Below, piece by piece: positions 34,542 through 43,724 of a stretch of DNA of 64,000 nt (position 1 is the first letter of the stretch; the number at the start of each line of letters is the position of its first letter). A model generated the notes under the pieces. It worked only from the letters and a program-made list of their open reading frames with translations. It made no database searches and was not told where the DNA came from. The stretch comes from Gemmobacter lanyuensis (lineage in GTDB: Bacteria > Pseudomonadota > Alphaproteobacteria > Rhodobacterales > Rhodobacteraceae). Location: positions 1-64,000 of the forward strand of contig NZ_BMYQ01000009.1 in the NCBI RefSeq assembly GCF_014652355.1, written 5' to 3'. Position numbers and translations under genes: made by a program.

Positions 34542-34940
34542 ATGGATACGCAAAGCACACTTATGGCGGCGGAAGACGACCGGCCGCTGTGGCCCGCCCT
34601 GCGCCGCGGGTGGTGCCGGCAATGCCCGTCGTGCGGGTCGGGTCCGCTGCTGCGCGGCTATCTGAAGGTGCGCGAAAGCTGCCCCGTCTGCGGAGAGGCG
34701 CTGCATCATCAACGTGCCGATGATGGCCCGGCCTATCTGACCATCATGGTGGTGGGGCATATCGTGGGGCCGCTCATGCTTTGGGCCTTTACGGCATGGC
34801 GGCCCGATCCGCTGGTGCTGCTGGCGATCTTTTCGGTTGCCACGGTCGCCATGACCTTGTGGCTGCTGCCGCGGATCAAGGGGGGCTTTGTCGCCCTGCA
34901 ATGGTCGCGGCGGATGCACGGGTTCGGGCGTGACGCCTGA
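34542..34940 (+). CDS. DUF983 family membrane protein with zinc-ribbon-like N-terminus
   Basis: The 132-residue protein has two CxxC pairs near the start (CRQCPSCG and CPVCGEAL), then two transmembrane helices (about 65-85 and 90-110). This is the DUF983 layout. The ATG at 34542 follows AAGGGAG. The last 11 bases overlap the NUDIX gene. Function is unknown. Confidence 0.85.
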   Translation: MDTQSTLMAAEDDRPLWPALRRGWCRQCPSCGSGPLLRGYLKVRESCPVCGEALHHQRADDGPAYLTIMVVGHIVGPLMLWAFTAWRPDPLVLLAIFSVATVAMTLWLLPRIKGGFVALQWSRRMHGFGRDA

Positions 34941-35607
34941 CCTGCCCATCCGGCCCGCCGCCACGGTGATCCTGACACGACGCGGACCGTCCGGCCCCGA
35001 GGTGCTGATGGGCCAGCGCGGCGCCGGAGCGGCCTTCATGCCGTCGAAATATGTCTTTCCGGGTGGCGCAGTCGATGCAGGGGATGCCGCCGTGCCGCTG
35101 GCAGCCCCCCTGCCCGCGGAAACGCAGGCCCTGCTGGACGGCGGCGATCCCGCGCCCGAGGCCCTTGCCGCCGCCGCCATCCGCGAGGTGTTCGAGGAAA
35201 CCGGGCTTGCGCTGGGTCAACCCGGTGATTGGACCAGCCCGGTTCCGGCCGATTGGCTGGAATTTGCCGCGCGGGGCCTGCGCCCTTCCGCGGCGGGGTT
35301 GCAGCTTGTGTTCCGGGCGATCACCCCCCCAGGCCGGCCACGCCGCTTTGACGCGCGCTTCTTTCTGGCCGATGCCGCTGCCGTTGCGGGCGATCCCGAA
35401 GATTTTTCGGCCGCAGCGGATGAGCTTTCACATCTCCACTGGATCGCACTGGCCGAGGTGCGCCGCCTTGATCTGCCCTTCATCACCGAGGTGGTGCTGT
35501 CCGAAGTTGCGCTGATCCTGTCGGGCGGCACGCAACCCGGCGTGCCGTTCTTCGACAATGCCGGGGTGCGGCCGACCTTCCGGCGGCTCAAGCCTCAGAA
35601 CACCTGA
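34930..35607 (+). CDS. NUDIX hydrolase (NUDT7/8-like)
   Basis: The 225-residue protein has the NUDIX box core REVFEETGL (near 80-90) and an extra N-terminal insertion with FMPSKYVFPGGAVD. This pattern is typical of NUDT7-type hydrolases acting on CoA or nucleoside diphosphate derivatives. GTG at 34930 was chosen because the conserved N-terminus (PDLPIRPAATVILTRRG) begins here and it overlaps the DUF983 end in another frame, giving coupled translation. It overlaps the minus-strand lipocalin gene by 13 bases at its 3' end. Confidence 0.83.
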   Translation: MTPDLPIRPAATVILTRRGPSGPEVLMGQRGAGAAFMPSKYVFPGGAVDAGDAAVPLAAPLPAETQALLDGGDPAPEALAAAAIREVFEETGLALGQPGDWTSPVPADWLEFAARGLRPSAAGLQLVFRAITPPGRPRRFDARFFLADAAAVAGDPEDFSAAADELSHLHWIALAEVRRLDLPFITEVVLSEVALILSGGTQPGVPFFDNAGVRPTFRRLKPQNT

Positions 35608-36122
35608 AGCCGTTCCAGATCGTAGCCGTTCCATTCCAGGATCTCACGCGCGGCCTTCAGCCGGTCCGAGGGCAGCGGCCCGCCGCGATTGAGGATGAAG
35701 CCCATCGCCCCCGAGGGCGTGCCGATGACCAGCGTCCGCATATCCACATCGGCCCAGATCACCCACCAAGGTGCGGCCAGCGCAGTCGTGCCTGCGCCTT
35801 CCAGGATCAGCCGCCCCGGCGCTGGCAGCGCCGCGCGCCCGTCATAACCCTGCCGCTTGCCGCTGAGGCACAGATCGGCGCGGACCGGCACGGCCCCGCC
35901 CTGCGGCGCACCGAAGCGCACCTTGCCGGGTTTGCAGCCACCCGGTTGGGCGGTAAAGGCCGCAACCTGCGTCCAGTCGCCTTCCAGGGCATCGGGTTTC
36001 ATCACGGCATTTGAGTAGATCGGTGTACCGAGATCACGGAAGTTCAGATCGGTCGGCTCGGGCGTGCGCTGCAGGCAGGCGGCAAGCACCAGGAACAGCG
36101 GGATCAGTTTCAGTCGATGCAA
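35595..36122 (-). CDS. Lipocalin-like (Blc-type) lipoprotein
   Basis: The protein of about 175 residues begins with a lipoprotein signal (lipobox LAAC, Cys near residue 16). Its body has the lipocalin pattern: WWVIWADVDMRTLVIGTPSG and the closing NGYDLERLQVF. It should be anchored in the outer membrane and bind a lipid. The start is TTG at 36122, with AGGTGA six bases ahead. It overlaps the upstream lipoprotein gene by 13 bases, so the two are co-translated. Confidence 0.75.
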   Translation of the reverse strand: MHRLKLIPLFLVLAACLQRTPEPTDLNFRDLGTPIYSNAVMKPDALEGDWTQVAAFTAQPGGCKPGKVRFGAPQGGAVPVRADLCLSGKRQGYDGRAALPAPGRLILEGAGTTALAAPWWVIWADVDMRTLVIGTPSGAMGFILNRGGPLPSDRLKAAREILEWNGYDLERLQVF

Positions 36123-36664
36123 AGGGTCACCTGACGGCCATCGGCCTGTAGAATTGCGTTGCAGCCGAAAAGCGGCTTGATCGGGGCGCAGGTACCGGAC
36201 CGGGCAAGGCACAGTCCGTCACAATCGGTTTCCTTGCGGCAGGATTTGCCACCATCGCGGGTCTGAAAGACACAAGCCATGCGTTCACCCCCGGCCTGGG
36301 TCCAGCGGCCTTTCTGCTTTTCGCAGGCCAGCTGGGCTTCGGATTTCGGCGTAGGCGGGGCGGCGGGGGCCACCACCGGCGCGGCCACGGGTGAAGATGC
36401 GGCGGCGGGCGTTGCCGCGGGCAGCGGCGTTACCGCCTTTGGCACTGCGGCAGTTTGGGCGGCAGGTGGGGCGGCGGGCGTGCCGGGGCGGATGGGCGTC
36501 ACGGCCACGGCACTGCCTAGGATCGTGCCGGGCTTGGCCGTCACCCCCGCCGGGGCGGCGGGGGCTTGCGCGGGCGGGATGGCGGATTTGCCGCCCAATC
36601 CCGGCAGGGTCATCTGGCAGGCCGCCAGCCCCAGACACATGAGCAGCGCAACGATGACGCGCAT
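36110..36664 (-). CDS. Ala/Pro-rich lipoprotein with Cys-rich C-terminus
   Basis: The 184-residue protein has a lipoprotein signal with lipobox LAAC (Cys16). A low-complexity Ala/Pro/Val linker follows (about 30-105), then a C-terminal domain with seven cysteines (LACEKQKG, ACVFQ, SCRKETDCDGLCL, TCAPI, FGCN) that could form disulfides. I do not recognise the domain. The ATG at 36664 follows GGGGGGAAGGG. It is upstream of and overlaps the lipocalin-like gene, so the two probably serve the same envelope function. Confidence 0.75.
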   Translation of the reverse strand: MRVIVALLMCLGLAACQMTLPGLGGKSAIPPAQAPAAPAGVTAKPGTILGSAVAVTPIRPGTPAAPPAAQTAAVPKAVTPLPAATPAAASSPVAAPVVAPAAPPTPKSEAQLACEKQKGRWTQAGGERMACVFQTRDGGKSCRKETDCDGLCLARSGTCAPIKPLFGCNAILQADGRQVTLCID

Positions 36665-36755
36665 CGCCCTTCCCCCCGAAACACCCAACCCGAACGGCCG
36701 CCCCGTTCCTATGCCGTGGTCTTGGCCGCAAATGCCCCGAAAGGCAAGATCCGCC

Positions 36756-37793
36756 TCAGAACGGCGCGGGGTGGTCGCGGTAGAGCGCGGCGATCCCCGC
36801 CAGAACCTCATCCGACAGGCGCAGGTCTGCCGCAGCGATATTGGTCTTGAGCTGCGCCATCGTGGTCGCCCCGATGATCGGGATGCAGGGATAGGGCCGC
36901 GTCCGGGTGAAGGCCAGCGCCATCTGGCAGGGGTCAAGCCCATGGTCGCGCGCAAGCCCAAGATAAGCCGAAACCGCCGGGAAGACCTGCGGCGTGATCC
37001 GCCCGCCCAGTTCCGGGTTGCGCGACCGGCGGGTATGGTCGGGGATCACATCACCCGCATATTTGCCCGACAAAAGCCCGGTGGCAAGCGGCGACCAGGC
37101 CAGCAGGGGCATGTCCTCCATCGCCGAAAGCTCGGCCCAGTCGGTGTCGAAGCCGCGGTGCAGCAAGGAATATTCGTTCTGGATCGTGGCCATGCGCGGC
37201 AGGCGGTGTTCATCTGCCAAGCGCAGCCATTGCGCGGCCCCCCAGACGGTTTCATTCGACAGGCCGATCGCGCGGATCTTGCCCGCGGCAATCGCCACCT
37301 CGGCCGCGCGCAGGATGTCAAGCATCCCGGCAATGGTCGCGGCGCGGTCGGTCTTAGGGACGTAGTTCCAGTTCTGGCGGAAGTGATAGGACCCGCGGTT
37401 CGGCCAATGCAGCTGATAAAGGTCGATGTAATCGGTCTGCAGGCGGCGGAGCGAGGCATCAAGCGCGGTGTTGAACGTCTCGGCCGTCATCAGGGTGCCG
37501 GGGCGGATGATTTCGCCGGGCCCGGCCATCTTGGTGGCCAGCACCACGCGGTCACGCCCGCCCTGCGCGGCAAACCAGTTGCCGATGATGGTTTCCGTAT
37601 GCCCCACGGTTTCGGCGGTTACGGGGTTGACCGGATACATCTCGGCCGTGTCCCAGAAGTTCACCCCGTGATCCAAGGCATAGGCAATCTGCTCATGCCC
37701 CTCGGCCTGGGTGTTCTGGGTGCCCCAGGTCATGGTGCCAAGGCAATATTCGGAAACGGTCAGGCCGGTCTGGCCAAGCGCGAGCTGCTTCAT
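36756..37793 (-). CDS. Aldo-keto reductase (Tas-like)
   Basis: The 345-residue protein is an NADPH-dependent aldo-keto reductase of the Tas branch. The catalytic tetrad is visible as the Asp and Tyr of FWDTAEMYP, Lys in LATKM and His in YQLHWPNRG. The NADPH site is near IPIIGATTMAQL. The ATG at 37793 follows GCAGGAGAG. Physiological substrate is unknown. Confidence 0.9.
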   Translation of the reverse strand: MKQLALGQTGLTVSEYCLGTMTWGTQNTQAEGHEQIAYALDHGVNFWDTAEMYPVNPVTAETVGHTETIIGNWFAAQGGRDRVVLATKMAGPGEIIRPGTLMTAETFNTALDASLRRLQTDYIDLYQLHWPNRGSYHFRQNWNYVPKTDRAATIAGMLDILRAAEVAIAAGKIRAIGLSNETVWGAAQWLRLADEHRLPRMATIQNEYSLLHRGFDTDWAELSAMEDMPLLAWSPLATGLLSGKYAGDVIPDHTRRSRNPELGGRITPQVFPAVSAYLGLARDHGLDPCQMALAFTRTRPYPCIPIIGATTMAQLKTNIAAADLRLSDEVLAGIAALYRDHPAPF

Positions 37794-37963
37794 CGGTCTC
37801 TCCTGCTGTCGGGCGGAGCCTAGCGGACGCGGGGCGCTTGGCAAGGGTCAGCCGATACGCGGCGTGGTCACCGTGATGTGATTGCCTGGCCGTCTTTGCG
37901 TCAGATCAAGGCGAGGGCCTGCGGGTCGGCCAAGGATGGCCCCGCATTGGACAGGAGGCATTC

Positions 37964-38716
37964 ATGCAGATCACCTTCACGGGAAAGACGGCACTGGTGA
38001 CGGGCGCTGGCTCTGGTATCGGCGAGGCGATTGCCCTGCAGCTCGGCCAGGCCGGGGCGCTGGTGGTCGTGGCGGATCTGGATGCCGCCAAGGCCGCCGC
38101 GGTCGCTGACCGCATTGTCGCGGCCGGAGGGCAGGCGGTGCCGGGCGCGGGCGATGTGGCGAACCCCGATGTGGTCCAAAGCCTGATCGCCGAGGCAGTG
38201 GCCGCCGGCGGCAAGCTGGACCTGCTGGTCAACAATGCGGGCATCGGCGGGCCGCTGGCACCGCTGGGGGACTATCCGCTGGATGGTTGGCGCCGGGTGA
38301 TGGACGTGAACCTGGATGCCGTCTTCTACGGCATGCGCTTTGCGATTCCCGAAATGCTCAAGGCGGGCGGCGGCGCCATCGTCAACATGGCCTCGATCCT
38401 CGGCTCGGTCGGGTTTGCCAATGCGGGGGCCTATGTCGCGGCGAAACACGCGCTGCTGGGGCTGACCAAGGTGGCCGCGCTGGAATATGCCGCCAAGAAC
38501 ATCCGTGTGAACTGCATCGGCCCGGCCTTCATCGACACGCCGCTGCTGGCAGCCCTGCCCCCCGGCGCGAAAGAGGCGCTGGTGGCGGCCCATCCGGTGG
38601 GGCGGCTGGGGGTTGCCGATGACGTGGCGGCGCTGACGCTGTTCCTGCTGTCGGATCAGGCGCGGTTCATCAACGGGTCCTATCACCTGACGGATGGCGG
38701 CTACTGCGCGCAATAA
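37964..38716 (+). CDS. Short-chain dehydrogenase/reductase
   Basis: The 250-residue classical SDR has the NAD(P) motif TGAGSGIG (near residue 12), NNAGIGGP, the catalytic Ser in NMASILGSVG, and Y..AK as YVAAK. The acidic residue after beta-2 (VVADLDAAK) favours NAD over NADP. The substrate is unknown. It ends 69 bases before metG. Confidence 0.9.
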   Translation: MQITFTGKTALVTGAGSGIGEAIALQLGQAGALVVVADLDAAKAAAVADRIVAAGGQAVPGAGDVANPDVVQSLIAEAVAAGGKLDLLVNNAGIGGPLAPLGDYPLDGWRRVMDVNLDAVFYGMRFAIPEMLKAGGGAIVNMASILGSVGFANAGAYVAAKHALLGLTKVAALEYAAKNIRVNCIGPAFIDTPLLAALPPGAKEALVAAHPVGRLGVADDVAALTLFLLSDQARFINGSYHLTDGGYCAQ

Positions 38717-38785
38717 GGCCAAAAGCCCTTTTCCCTTTGCCGCACCGGCGTTAAACACGCCCGGCACGGCAAAGGGGACAGGCGC

Positions 38786-40504
38786 ATGGCACGGATTCTC
38801 ATCACTTCGGCGATTCCCTATATCAACGGGATCAAGCATCTGGGGAACCTTGTGGGCAGCCAGCTGCCTGCCGATCTTTTCGCACGCTACAACCGCGCCC
38901 GCGGACATGAGGTGATGTTCATCTGCGCGACCGACGAACACGGCACCCCGGCCGAACTGGCCGCCGCCAAGGCGGGCAAGCCCGTGGCCGAATATTGCGC
39001 CGAAATGCATGACGTTCAGGCCGAAATCGCGCGTGGCTTCCGCCTGTCCTTCGATCACTTCGGCCGGTCTTCCAGCGCGCGCAACCACGCCCTGACCCAG
39101 CATTTCGCAGGCAAGCTGGCCGACAATGGCCTGATTCGCGAAGTTTCGGAAAAGATGATCTATTCGGTCGATGACGGTCGCTTCCTGCCCGACCGCTATG
39201 TAGAGGGTACCTGCCCCAGCTGCGGCTATGACAGCGCGCGGGGCGACCAATGTGATAACTGCACCAAGCAGCTGGACCCGACCGATCTGATCAACCCGCG
39301 TTCGACCATCTCGGGGTCCACGAACCTTGAGCTGCGCGAAACCAAGCATCTCTACCTCATGCAGCGGGCGCTGAAGGACAAGCTTGAGGCCTGGATTGAC
39401 AGCAAGACCGACTGGCCGGTGCTGACCACCTCGATCGCGAAGAAATGGCTCCATGACGGCGATGGTCTGCAAGACCGCGGCATCACCCGCGACCTGCACT
39501 GGGGCATCCCGGTCAAGAAGGGCGATCAGCCCTGGCCGGGGATGGAGGGCAAGGTCTTTTACGTCTGGTTCGATGCGCCCATCGAATATATCGCCGGCAC
39601 CGCCGAATGGGCCGATGCCCATGGCAAGCCCGATGCCGAATGGGAACGCTGGTGGCGCACCGACAAGGGCGCCGATGACGTGACCTATTATCAGTTCATG
39701 GGCAAGGACAACGTCCCCTTCCACACTCTGTCCTTCCCGGCCACCATCCTCGGGTCGGGTGAGCCGTGGAAGATGGTCGATTACCTCAAGTCCTTCAACT
39801 ACCTCAATTATGACGGCGGCCAGTTCAGCACCTCGCGCGGGCGGGGGGTGTTCATGGATCAGGCGCTGTCGATCCTGCCCAGCGATTACTGGCGCTGGTG
39901 GCTGCTGTCGCATGCGCCGGAATCCTCGGATGCCGAATTCACCTGGGAAAACTTCCAGGCCTCGGTCAACAAGGATCTGGCCGATGTGCTGGGCAACCTC
40001 GTCAGCCGCGTGACCAAGTTCTGCAAGTCGAAATTCGGGGAAACCGTCCCCGCCGGTGGCAGCTTCGGCGCGCAGGAAACCGCGCTGATCGCCGATCTGG
40101 GCGCCCGCATCCGTGATTATGAGACCTGCATGTCGCAGATGGAGGTCCGCAAGGCCGCGGCCGAGCTGCGCGCGATCTGGGTCGTGGGCAACGAATACCT
40201 GCAGGCCGCCGCGCCCTGGAGCGTGGTGAAAACAGATCCCGAACAGGCGCAGGCGATGATCCGTCTCAGCCTGAACCTGATCCGCGTCTATGCGATCCTG
40301 TCGCAGCCCTTCATCCCCGATGCCGCTGCCACCATGATGGCCGCGATGGGGTCGGACGACTGGACCTGGCCCGAAGACGTGGGCGCGGCCCTGCGGCACC
40401 TGCCCGAAGGCCATGCCTTCACCGTGCCGGAGAACCTGTTTCGCAAGATCACCGATGAAGAACGCGCCGAATGGCAGCAGAAATTCGCGGGCGTCCGCGA
40501 CTGA
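38786..40504 (+). CDS. metG: Methionyl-tRNA synthetase
   Basis: The 572-residue class I synthetase has the HIGH-like motif in [11 protein letters not shown], a zinc knuckle ([17 protein letters not shown]) and the KMSKS equivalent in QFSTSRGRG. The variant signature FSTSR is common in this lineage. No C-terminal tRNA-binding (EMAP) extension is present, so it is the short form. It loads methionine on initiator and elongator tRNA. A strong terminator follows. Confidence 0.96.
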   Translation: MARILITSAIPYINGIKHLGNLVGSQLPADLFARYNRARGHEVMFICATDEHGTPAELAAAKAGKPVAEYCAEMHDVQAEIARGFRLSFDHFGRSSSARNHALTQHFAGKLADNGLIREVSEKMIYSVDDGRFLPDRYVEGTCPSCGYDSARGDQCDNCTKQLDPTDLINPRSTISGSTNLELRETKHLYLMQRALKDKLEAWIDSKTDWPVLTTSIAKKWLHDGDGLQDRGITRDLHWGIPVKKGDQPWPGMEGKVFYVWFDAPIEYIAGTAEWADAHGKPDAEWERWWRTDKGADDVTYYQFMGKDNVPFHTLSFPATILGSGEPWKMVDYLKSFNYLNYDGGQFSTSRGRGVFMDQALSILPSDYWRWWLLSHAPESSDAEFTWENFQASVNKDLADVLGNLVSRVTKFCKSKFGETVPAGGSFGAQETALIADLGARIRDYETCMSQMEVRKAAAELRAIWVVGNEYLQAAAPWSVVKTDPEQAQAMIRLSLNLIRVYAILSQPFIPDAAATMMAAMGSDDWTWPEDVGAALRHLPEGHAFTVPENLFRKITDEERAEWQQKFAGVRD

Positions 40505-40515
40505 TCTGCAAGACA

Positions 40516-40541
40516 GGGCCGGTCCTTTGACCGGCCCTTTT
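40516..40541 (+). terminator. Rho-independent terminator after metG
   Basis: GGGCCGGT (40516-40523), a 6-nt loop and ACCGGCCC (40530-40537) are followed by TTTT. It lies eleven bases after the metG stop. Confidence 0.85.
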
Positions 40542-40766
40542 CGTTTGCCTGCTTGACTTTTGGCCCATCTGGCCCCATGTGCCACCCAACCGATACCGGG
40601 CCGCGTGAGCCATGATGGGGTGTCGGGCACAGGTTCCCACCTTCACGCAGGGGCGCCGCGGACCAAACGGCCGATGGGGATGCGCCCCGTCTGGCGAGGC
40701 TGGTTCGCCCCCTGAGCGGCCCAACCGGGCCAGAGACAGGCCCGCGCCTGTCGGAAAGCATTGCAT

Positions 40767-42173
40767 ATGTCCACCTTCGCAGACCTCGGCCTGTCGCCGA
40801 AACTCCTCAAGGCCCTTGAGGCCACCGATTTCACCACCCCCACCCCGATCCAGACGCAGGCGATTCCGCATGTGATGAAGGGGCGCGACCTGATGGGCCT
40901 GGCCCAGACCGGCACCGGCAAGACGGCGGCCTTCGGCCTGCCGCTGCTGCACCGTCTGCTCGACATCACCCATCCGCCGGGGCCGCGCAATGTGCGCGCG
41001 CTGATCATGGCGCCCACCCGCGAACTGGTGCAGCAGATCTACGAACACATCTTCACCTTCACCAAGGGCACCCCGGTCAAGGTGACCATGGTCGTGGGCG
41101 GCGCTTCGATCAACAAGCAGTCGGAACGTCTGGCCAAGGGCTCGGACGTGCTGATTGCCACCCCCGGACGCCTGATCGACCTGCTGGAACGCGGCGATGT
41201 CAGCCTGGAACGCTGCGGCTATCTGGTGCTGGATGAAGCGGACCACATGCTCGACATGGGGTTCATCCATGCCCTTCGGACCATCGCCAAGCACCTGCCG
41301 CACAAGCGTCAGACACTGCTCTTCAGCGCGACCATGCCGAAGGACATCGAAGAGATCGCGGAAACCTATCTGCGCGATCCGGTCCGCGTGCAGGTTTCGC
41401 CCCCCGGCAAACCGGCCGACAAGATCGTGCAGGGCGTGCATTTCACCCCGCAGGGCGACAAGGCCCGCCTGCTGGAAACCTATCTGAAGAAACACCCGGG
41501 CGAGGCGGCGATCGTCTTCTCGCGCACCAAGCACGGGGCCGACAAGCTGGCCAAGGTGCTGGTCGGCTGGGGCTTCAACGCGGGCGCCATCCACGGCAAC
41601 CGCAGCCAGAACCAGCGTGAGCGCACCCTGGCCGAATTCCGGGAAGGCGGGCTGGATGTGCTGGTCGCAACCGATGTCGCCGCCCGCGGCATCGACATTC
41701 CGACCGTGCGCCATGTCTATAACTACGACATGCCGAATGTGCCGGAAAACTATGTCCACCGCATCGGCCGCACAGCCCGCGCGGGCGCCGAAGGCTCGGC
41801 CGTGGCCTTCTGCGCCCCCGCCGAGATGGAAGAGCTGATGGCCGTGGAAAAGGTGCTGAAAAAGGCGATCCCGGTGATCGGCGGCGCCCCCTGGGCCATG
41901 GATATCGCCAAGGCCGCCCCCAAGCCGGGCCAAGGCCGTGGCCGTCCGCAAGGCGGCCGTCCTGGCCAGAAACCCGCTGGGCAAAAGCCCGCCAGCGCCC
42001 GCCCGCAGGGCGCCAAGCCCGAAGGCCGCCCGCAAGGTGCCAAACCGGCCGCAAAACCCGCAGCTTCCAAGGGCAACGGTGGCTTCAACGCCCCCCGCAA
42101 GACCGCTGGCGGCGCCAAGCCCGCCCAGGGCGGCAACCGCGGCCCGGCGCGCAGCACCAGCGCGCGCGGCTGA
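40767..42173 (+). CDS. DEAD-box ATP-dependent RNA helicase with basic low-complexity tail
   Basis: The 468-residue protein has all helicase motifs: Q motif TPIQTQAIP, Walker A AQTGTGKT, PTREL, TPGR, DEAD (VLDEADHML), SAT, and the late HRIGRTAR. The last 80 or so residues are a repetitive Gly/Pro/Lys/Arg/Gln/Ala tail (QGAKPEGRPQGAKP and similar), a likely RNA-binding region. It resembles RhlE/CsdA-type helicases used in ribosome assembly or RNA decay, often cold-induced. The ATG at 40767 was chosen over an in-frame TTG six bases before. Confidence 0.92.
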   Translation: MSTFADLGLSPKLLKALEATDFTTPTPIQTQAIPHVMKGRDLMGLAQTGTGKTAAFGLPLLHRLLDITHPPGPRNVRALIMAPTRELVQQIYEHIFTFTKGTPVKVTMVVGGASINKQSERLAKGSDVLIATPGRLIDLLERGDVSLERCGYLVLDEADHMLDMGFIHALRTIAKHLPHKRQTLLFSATMPKDIEEIAETYLRDPVRVQVSPPGKPADKIVQGVHFTPQGDKARLLETYLKKHPGEAAIVFSRTKHGADKLAKVLVGWGFNAGAIHGNRSQNQRERTLAEFREGGLDVLVATDVAARGIDIPTVRHVYNYDMPNVPENYVHRIGRTARAGAEGSAVAFCAPAEMEELMAVEKVLKKAIPVIGGAPWAMDIAKAAPKPGQGRGRPQGGRPGQKPAGQKPASARPQGAKPEGRPQGAKPAAKPAASKGNGGFNAPRKTAGGAKPAQGGNRGPARSTSARG

Positions 42174-42177
42174 CCCT

Positions 42178-42204
42178 GACGGGGGCGGCGCTGCCGCCCC
42201 CGTC
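42178..42204 (+). terminator. Hairpin terminator after the DEAD-box helicase gene
   Basis: GACGGGGGCGGC and GCCGCCCCCGTC form a perfect 12-bp stem with a 3-nt loop starting five bases after the stop. Only TT follows, so termination may be partly Rho-dependent. Confidence 0.65.
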
Positions 42205-42227
42205 TTCGCCGCCCCGGTCTTCGGTCT

Positions 42228-42683
42228 TTACGCCCCGGCCTCGTCTTCCAGATTGAGCTTCATCTCCAGCAGCACCTGCTGGATGGCCAGCGTCTCCCGC
42301 AGCAGACGCTTGGCCTCATTGACGGAAATCTTGCCGTCCCCGATGGCCTGATTGTATTCCGCCATCAGCATCCCGAAGCGCTGCGCCAAGGCCACCACAT
42401 CGGAATTGATCCCGTTCGACTGGGCATTGCGCCGCTCGCCATCATAGCTCAACGTGATGCCGCGCAGATCGGACAGCGCCGCCGTCACATGCGGAAACCG
42501 CGCCGCGGCCTCCAGCTGGGCCACCACATCGATGGGCATGAACCGGTCGGCATGTTCATCCTGATCCGAATAATAGCGCCCCAGCGTGGCCTTGGATTTG
42601 CCCGTCAGATCGCAGGCCGCCTCGATGCCCACGTCCTTCACCAGCGCTTCGGTATGCTTCTTCAGATACCCGCCAATCGACAT
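42228..42683 (-). CDS. Small protein with HTH-like N-terminus, unknown function
   Basis: The 151-residue protein starts with a helix-turn-helix-like region (YLKKHTEALVKDVG, then ACDLTGKSKATLGRYY, about 5-42). An all-helical acidic C-terminal half follows (about 90-151) with an EAKRLLRETLAIQQVLLEMK coiled-coil segment. It resembles phage-type regulators in the first part, but no phage gene is nearby. The ATG at 42683 was chosen because AAGGGG lies about ten bases upstream; a GTG nine bases earlier is possible. It is convergent with the helicase gene and divergent from the 385-bp gene-free stretch. Confidence 0.65.
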   Translation of the reverse strand: MSIGGYLKKHTEALVKDVGIEAACDLTGKSKATLGRYYSDQDEHADRFMPIDVVAQLEAAARFPHVTAALSDLRGITLSYDGERRNAQSNGINSDVVALAQRFGMLMAEYNQAIGDGKISVNEAKRLLRETLAIQQVLLEMKLNLEDEAGA

Positions 42684-43068
42684 CCGCCCCACCCCTTACA
42701 GATCCGGTCCCGCCCACGCGGGGAAAACGTATTTTCTTTTCCCATTAATCGGATGTCAGCCTTTTGTCATTCATATTCCAGTCGTGGAAGGTGCCACGAT
42801 GGTACGAGTGGCCGGTGTCCCCAGCACCGGCAATTGGGTGGGGGTCCGTCGTGACTGCCCTGCCGGGACGGGCCGGGGCAACCCGGTCCGCACGGCGGGC
42901 CCGTCAGCCCAGTCGAACGCCGCCACTGGCGCAAAGATCGCTTTACGATCACCCTGTTTCCTGTCCCGCGCCGGGGCGGGCCTGAAATGCTGTGTCGAGT
43001 TCGAGTGTCCGAAAACCCCCCGCAAGCCCGCTTGTGAAGAGGGGGCTTTCGCGTTACCTGCCGCCCTC
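42684..43068. other. Gene-free 385-bp stretch with successive hairpins ahead of tdk
   Basis: No credible reading frame with a start and ribosome-binding site is seen here. Several stems occur in a row on the plus strand: CGTGG/CCACG (near 42784-42799), GCCGGTG/CACCGGC (near 42811-42833), and a closing AAGCCC/GGGCTT (near 43024-43049) just before tdk. This could be a small RNA gene or a long structured leader of tdk. I find no match to tmRNA, RNase P RNA or SRP RNA motifs. Confidence 0.4.
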
Positions 43069-43647
43069 ATGGCCAAGCTCTATTTCCACTACTCCACCAT
43101 GAACGCGGGCAAGTCCACCGCGCTGCTGCAAGCCTCGCACAACTACCGCGAAGGCGGCATGCACACCTATCTGATGACCGCCAACGTCGACCGCCGCGCT
43201 GGACAGGGTCGCATCGCCAGCCGCATCGGCATCGGCGAAGACGCCGACACCTTCACCCCCGAAGATGACATGCAGACCAAGATCGCCACTCGCCTTGCCC
43301 AGGGCCCGGTCGCCTGCGTCTTCATCGACGAGGCGCAGTTCCTCACCAAGGCCCAGGTCTGGCAACTCGCCCGCGCCGTCGATGACCTCGGCGTCCCGGT
43401 CATGTGCTATGGGCTGCGCGTCGATTTCCAGGGCAATCTCTTCCCCGGCTCCGCCGCCCTCCTCGCCTGGGCCGATGAAATGCGCGAGGTCCGCACGATC
43501 TGCCATTGCGGCAAGAAGGCCACCATGGTCATCCGCCGCGGCCCCGATGGCCAAGCCCTGCGCGATGGCGAACAGGTCCAGATCGGCGGCAATGAAACCT
43601 ATGTCAGCCTCTGCCGCCGCCACTGGCGCGCCGCCGTCGGCGACTGA
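43069..43647 (+). CDS. tdk: Thymidine kinase (type II)
   Basis: The 192-residue enzyme has P-loop MNAGKSTALL (near 11-20), the Walker B-like FIDEAQFL, the lasso region with YGLRVDFQG, and zinc-binding cysteines (CHCGKKA near 141 and CRRHW near the end). It phosphorylates thymidine for salvage. The ATG at 43069 has a weak ribosome-binding site, which fits with control by the structured leader. Function complements the cdd-deo-upp salvage operon about 6 kb downstream. Confidence 0.94.
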   Translation: MAKLYFHYSTMNAGKSTALLQASHNYREGGMHTYLMTANVDRRAGQGRIASRIGIGEDADTFTPEDDMQTKIATRLAQGPVACVFIDEAQFLTKAQVWQLARAVDDLGVPVMCYGLRVDFQGNLFPGSAALLAWADEMREVRTICHCGKKATMVIRRGPDGQALRDGEQVQIGGNETYVSLCRRHWRAAVGD

Positions 43648-43724
43648 TCTCATTTTCTGTCGAAAAATATCCTCGGGGGGTGAAGGCCGCAGGCCGAGGG
43701 GGGCAGACAGCCCCCCTTCCCCGC

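Noticed and set aside
42684-43068. tmRNA, RNase P RNA or SRP RNA in the gene-free stretch
   Set aside because: No tmRNA tag-coding sequence, no GAGGAAAGTCC-type RNase P motif and no GGAAG-type SRP tetraloop motif were found.
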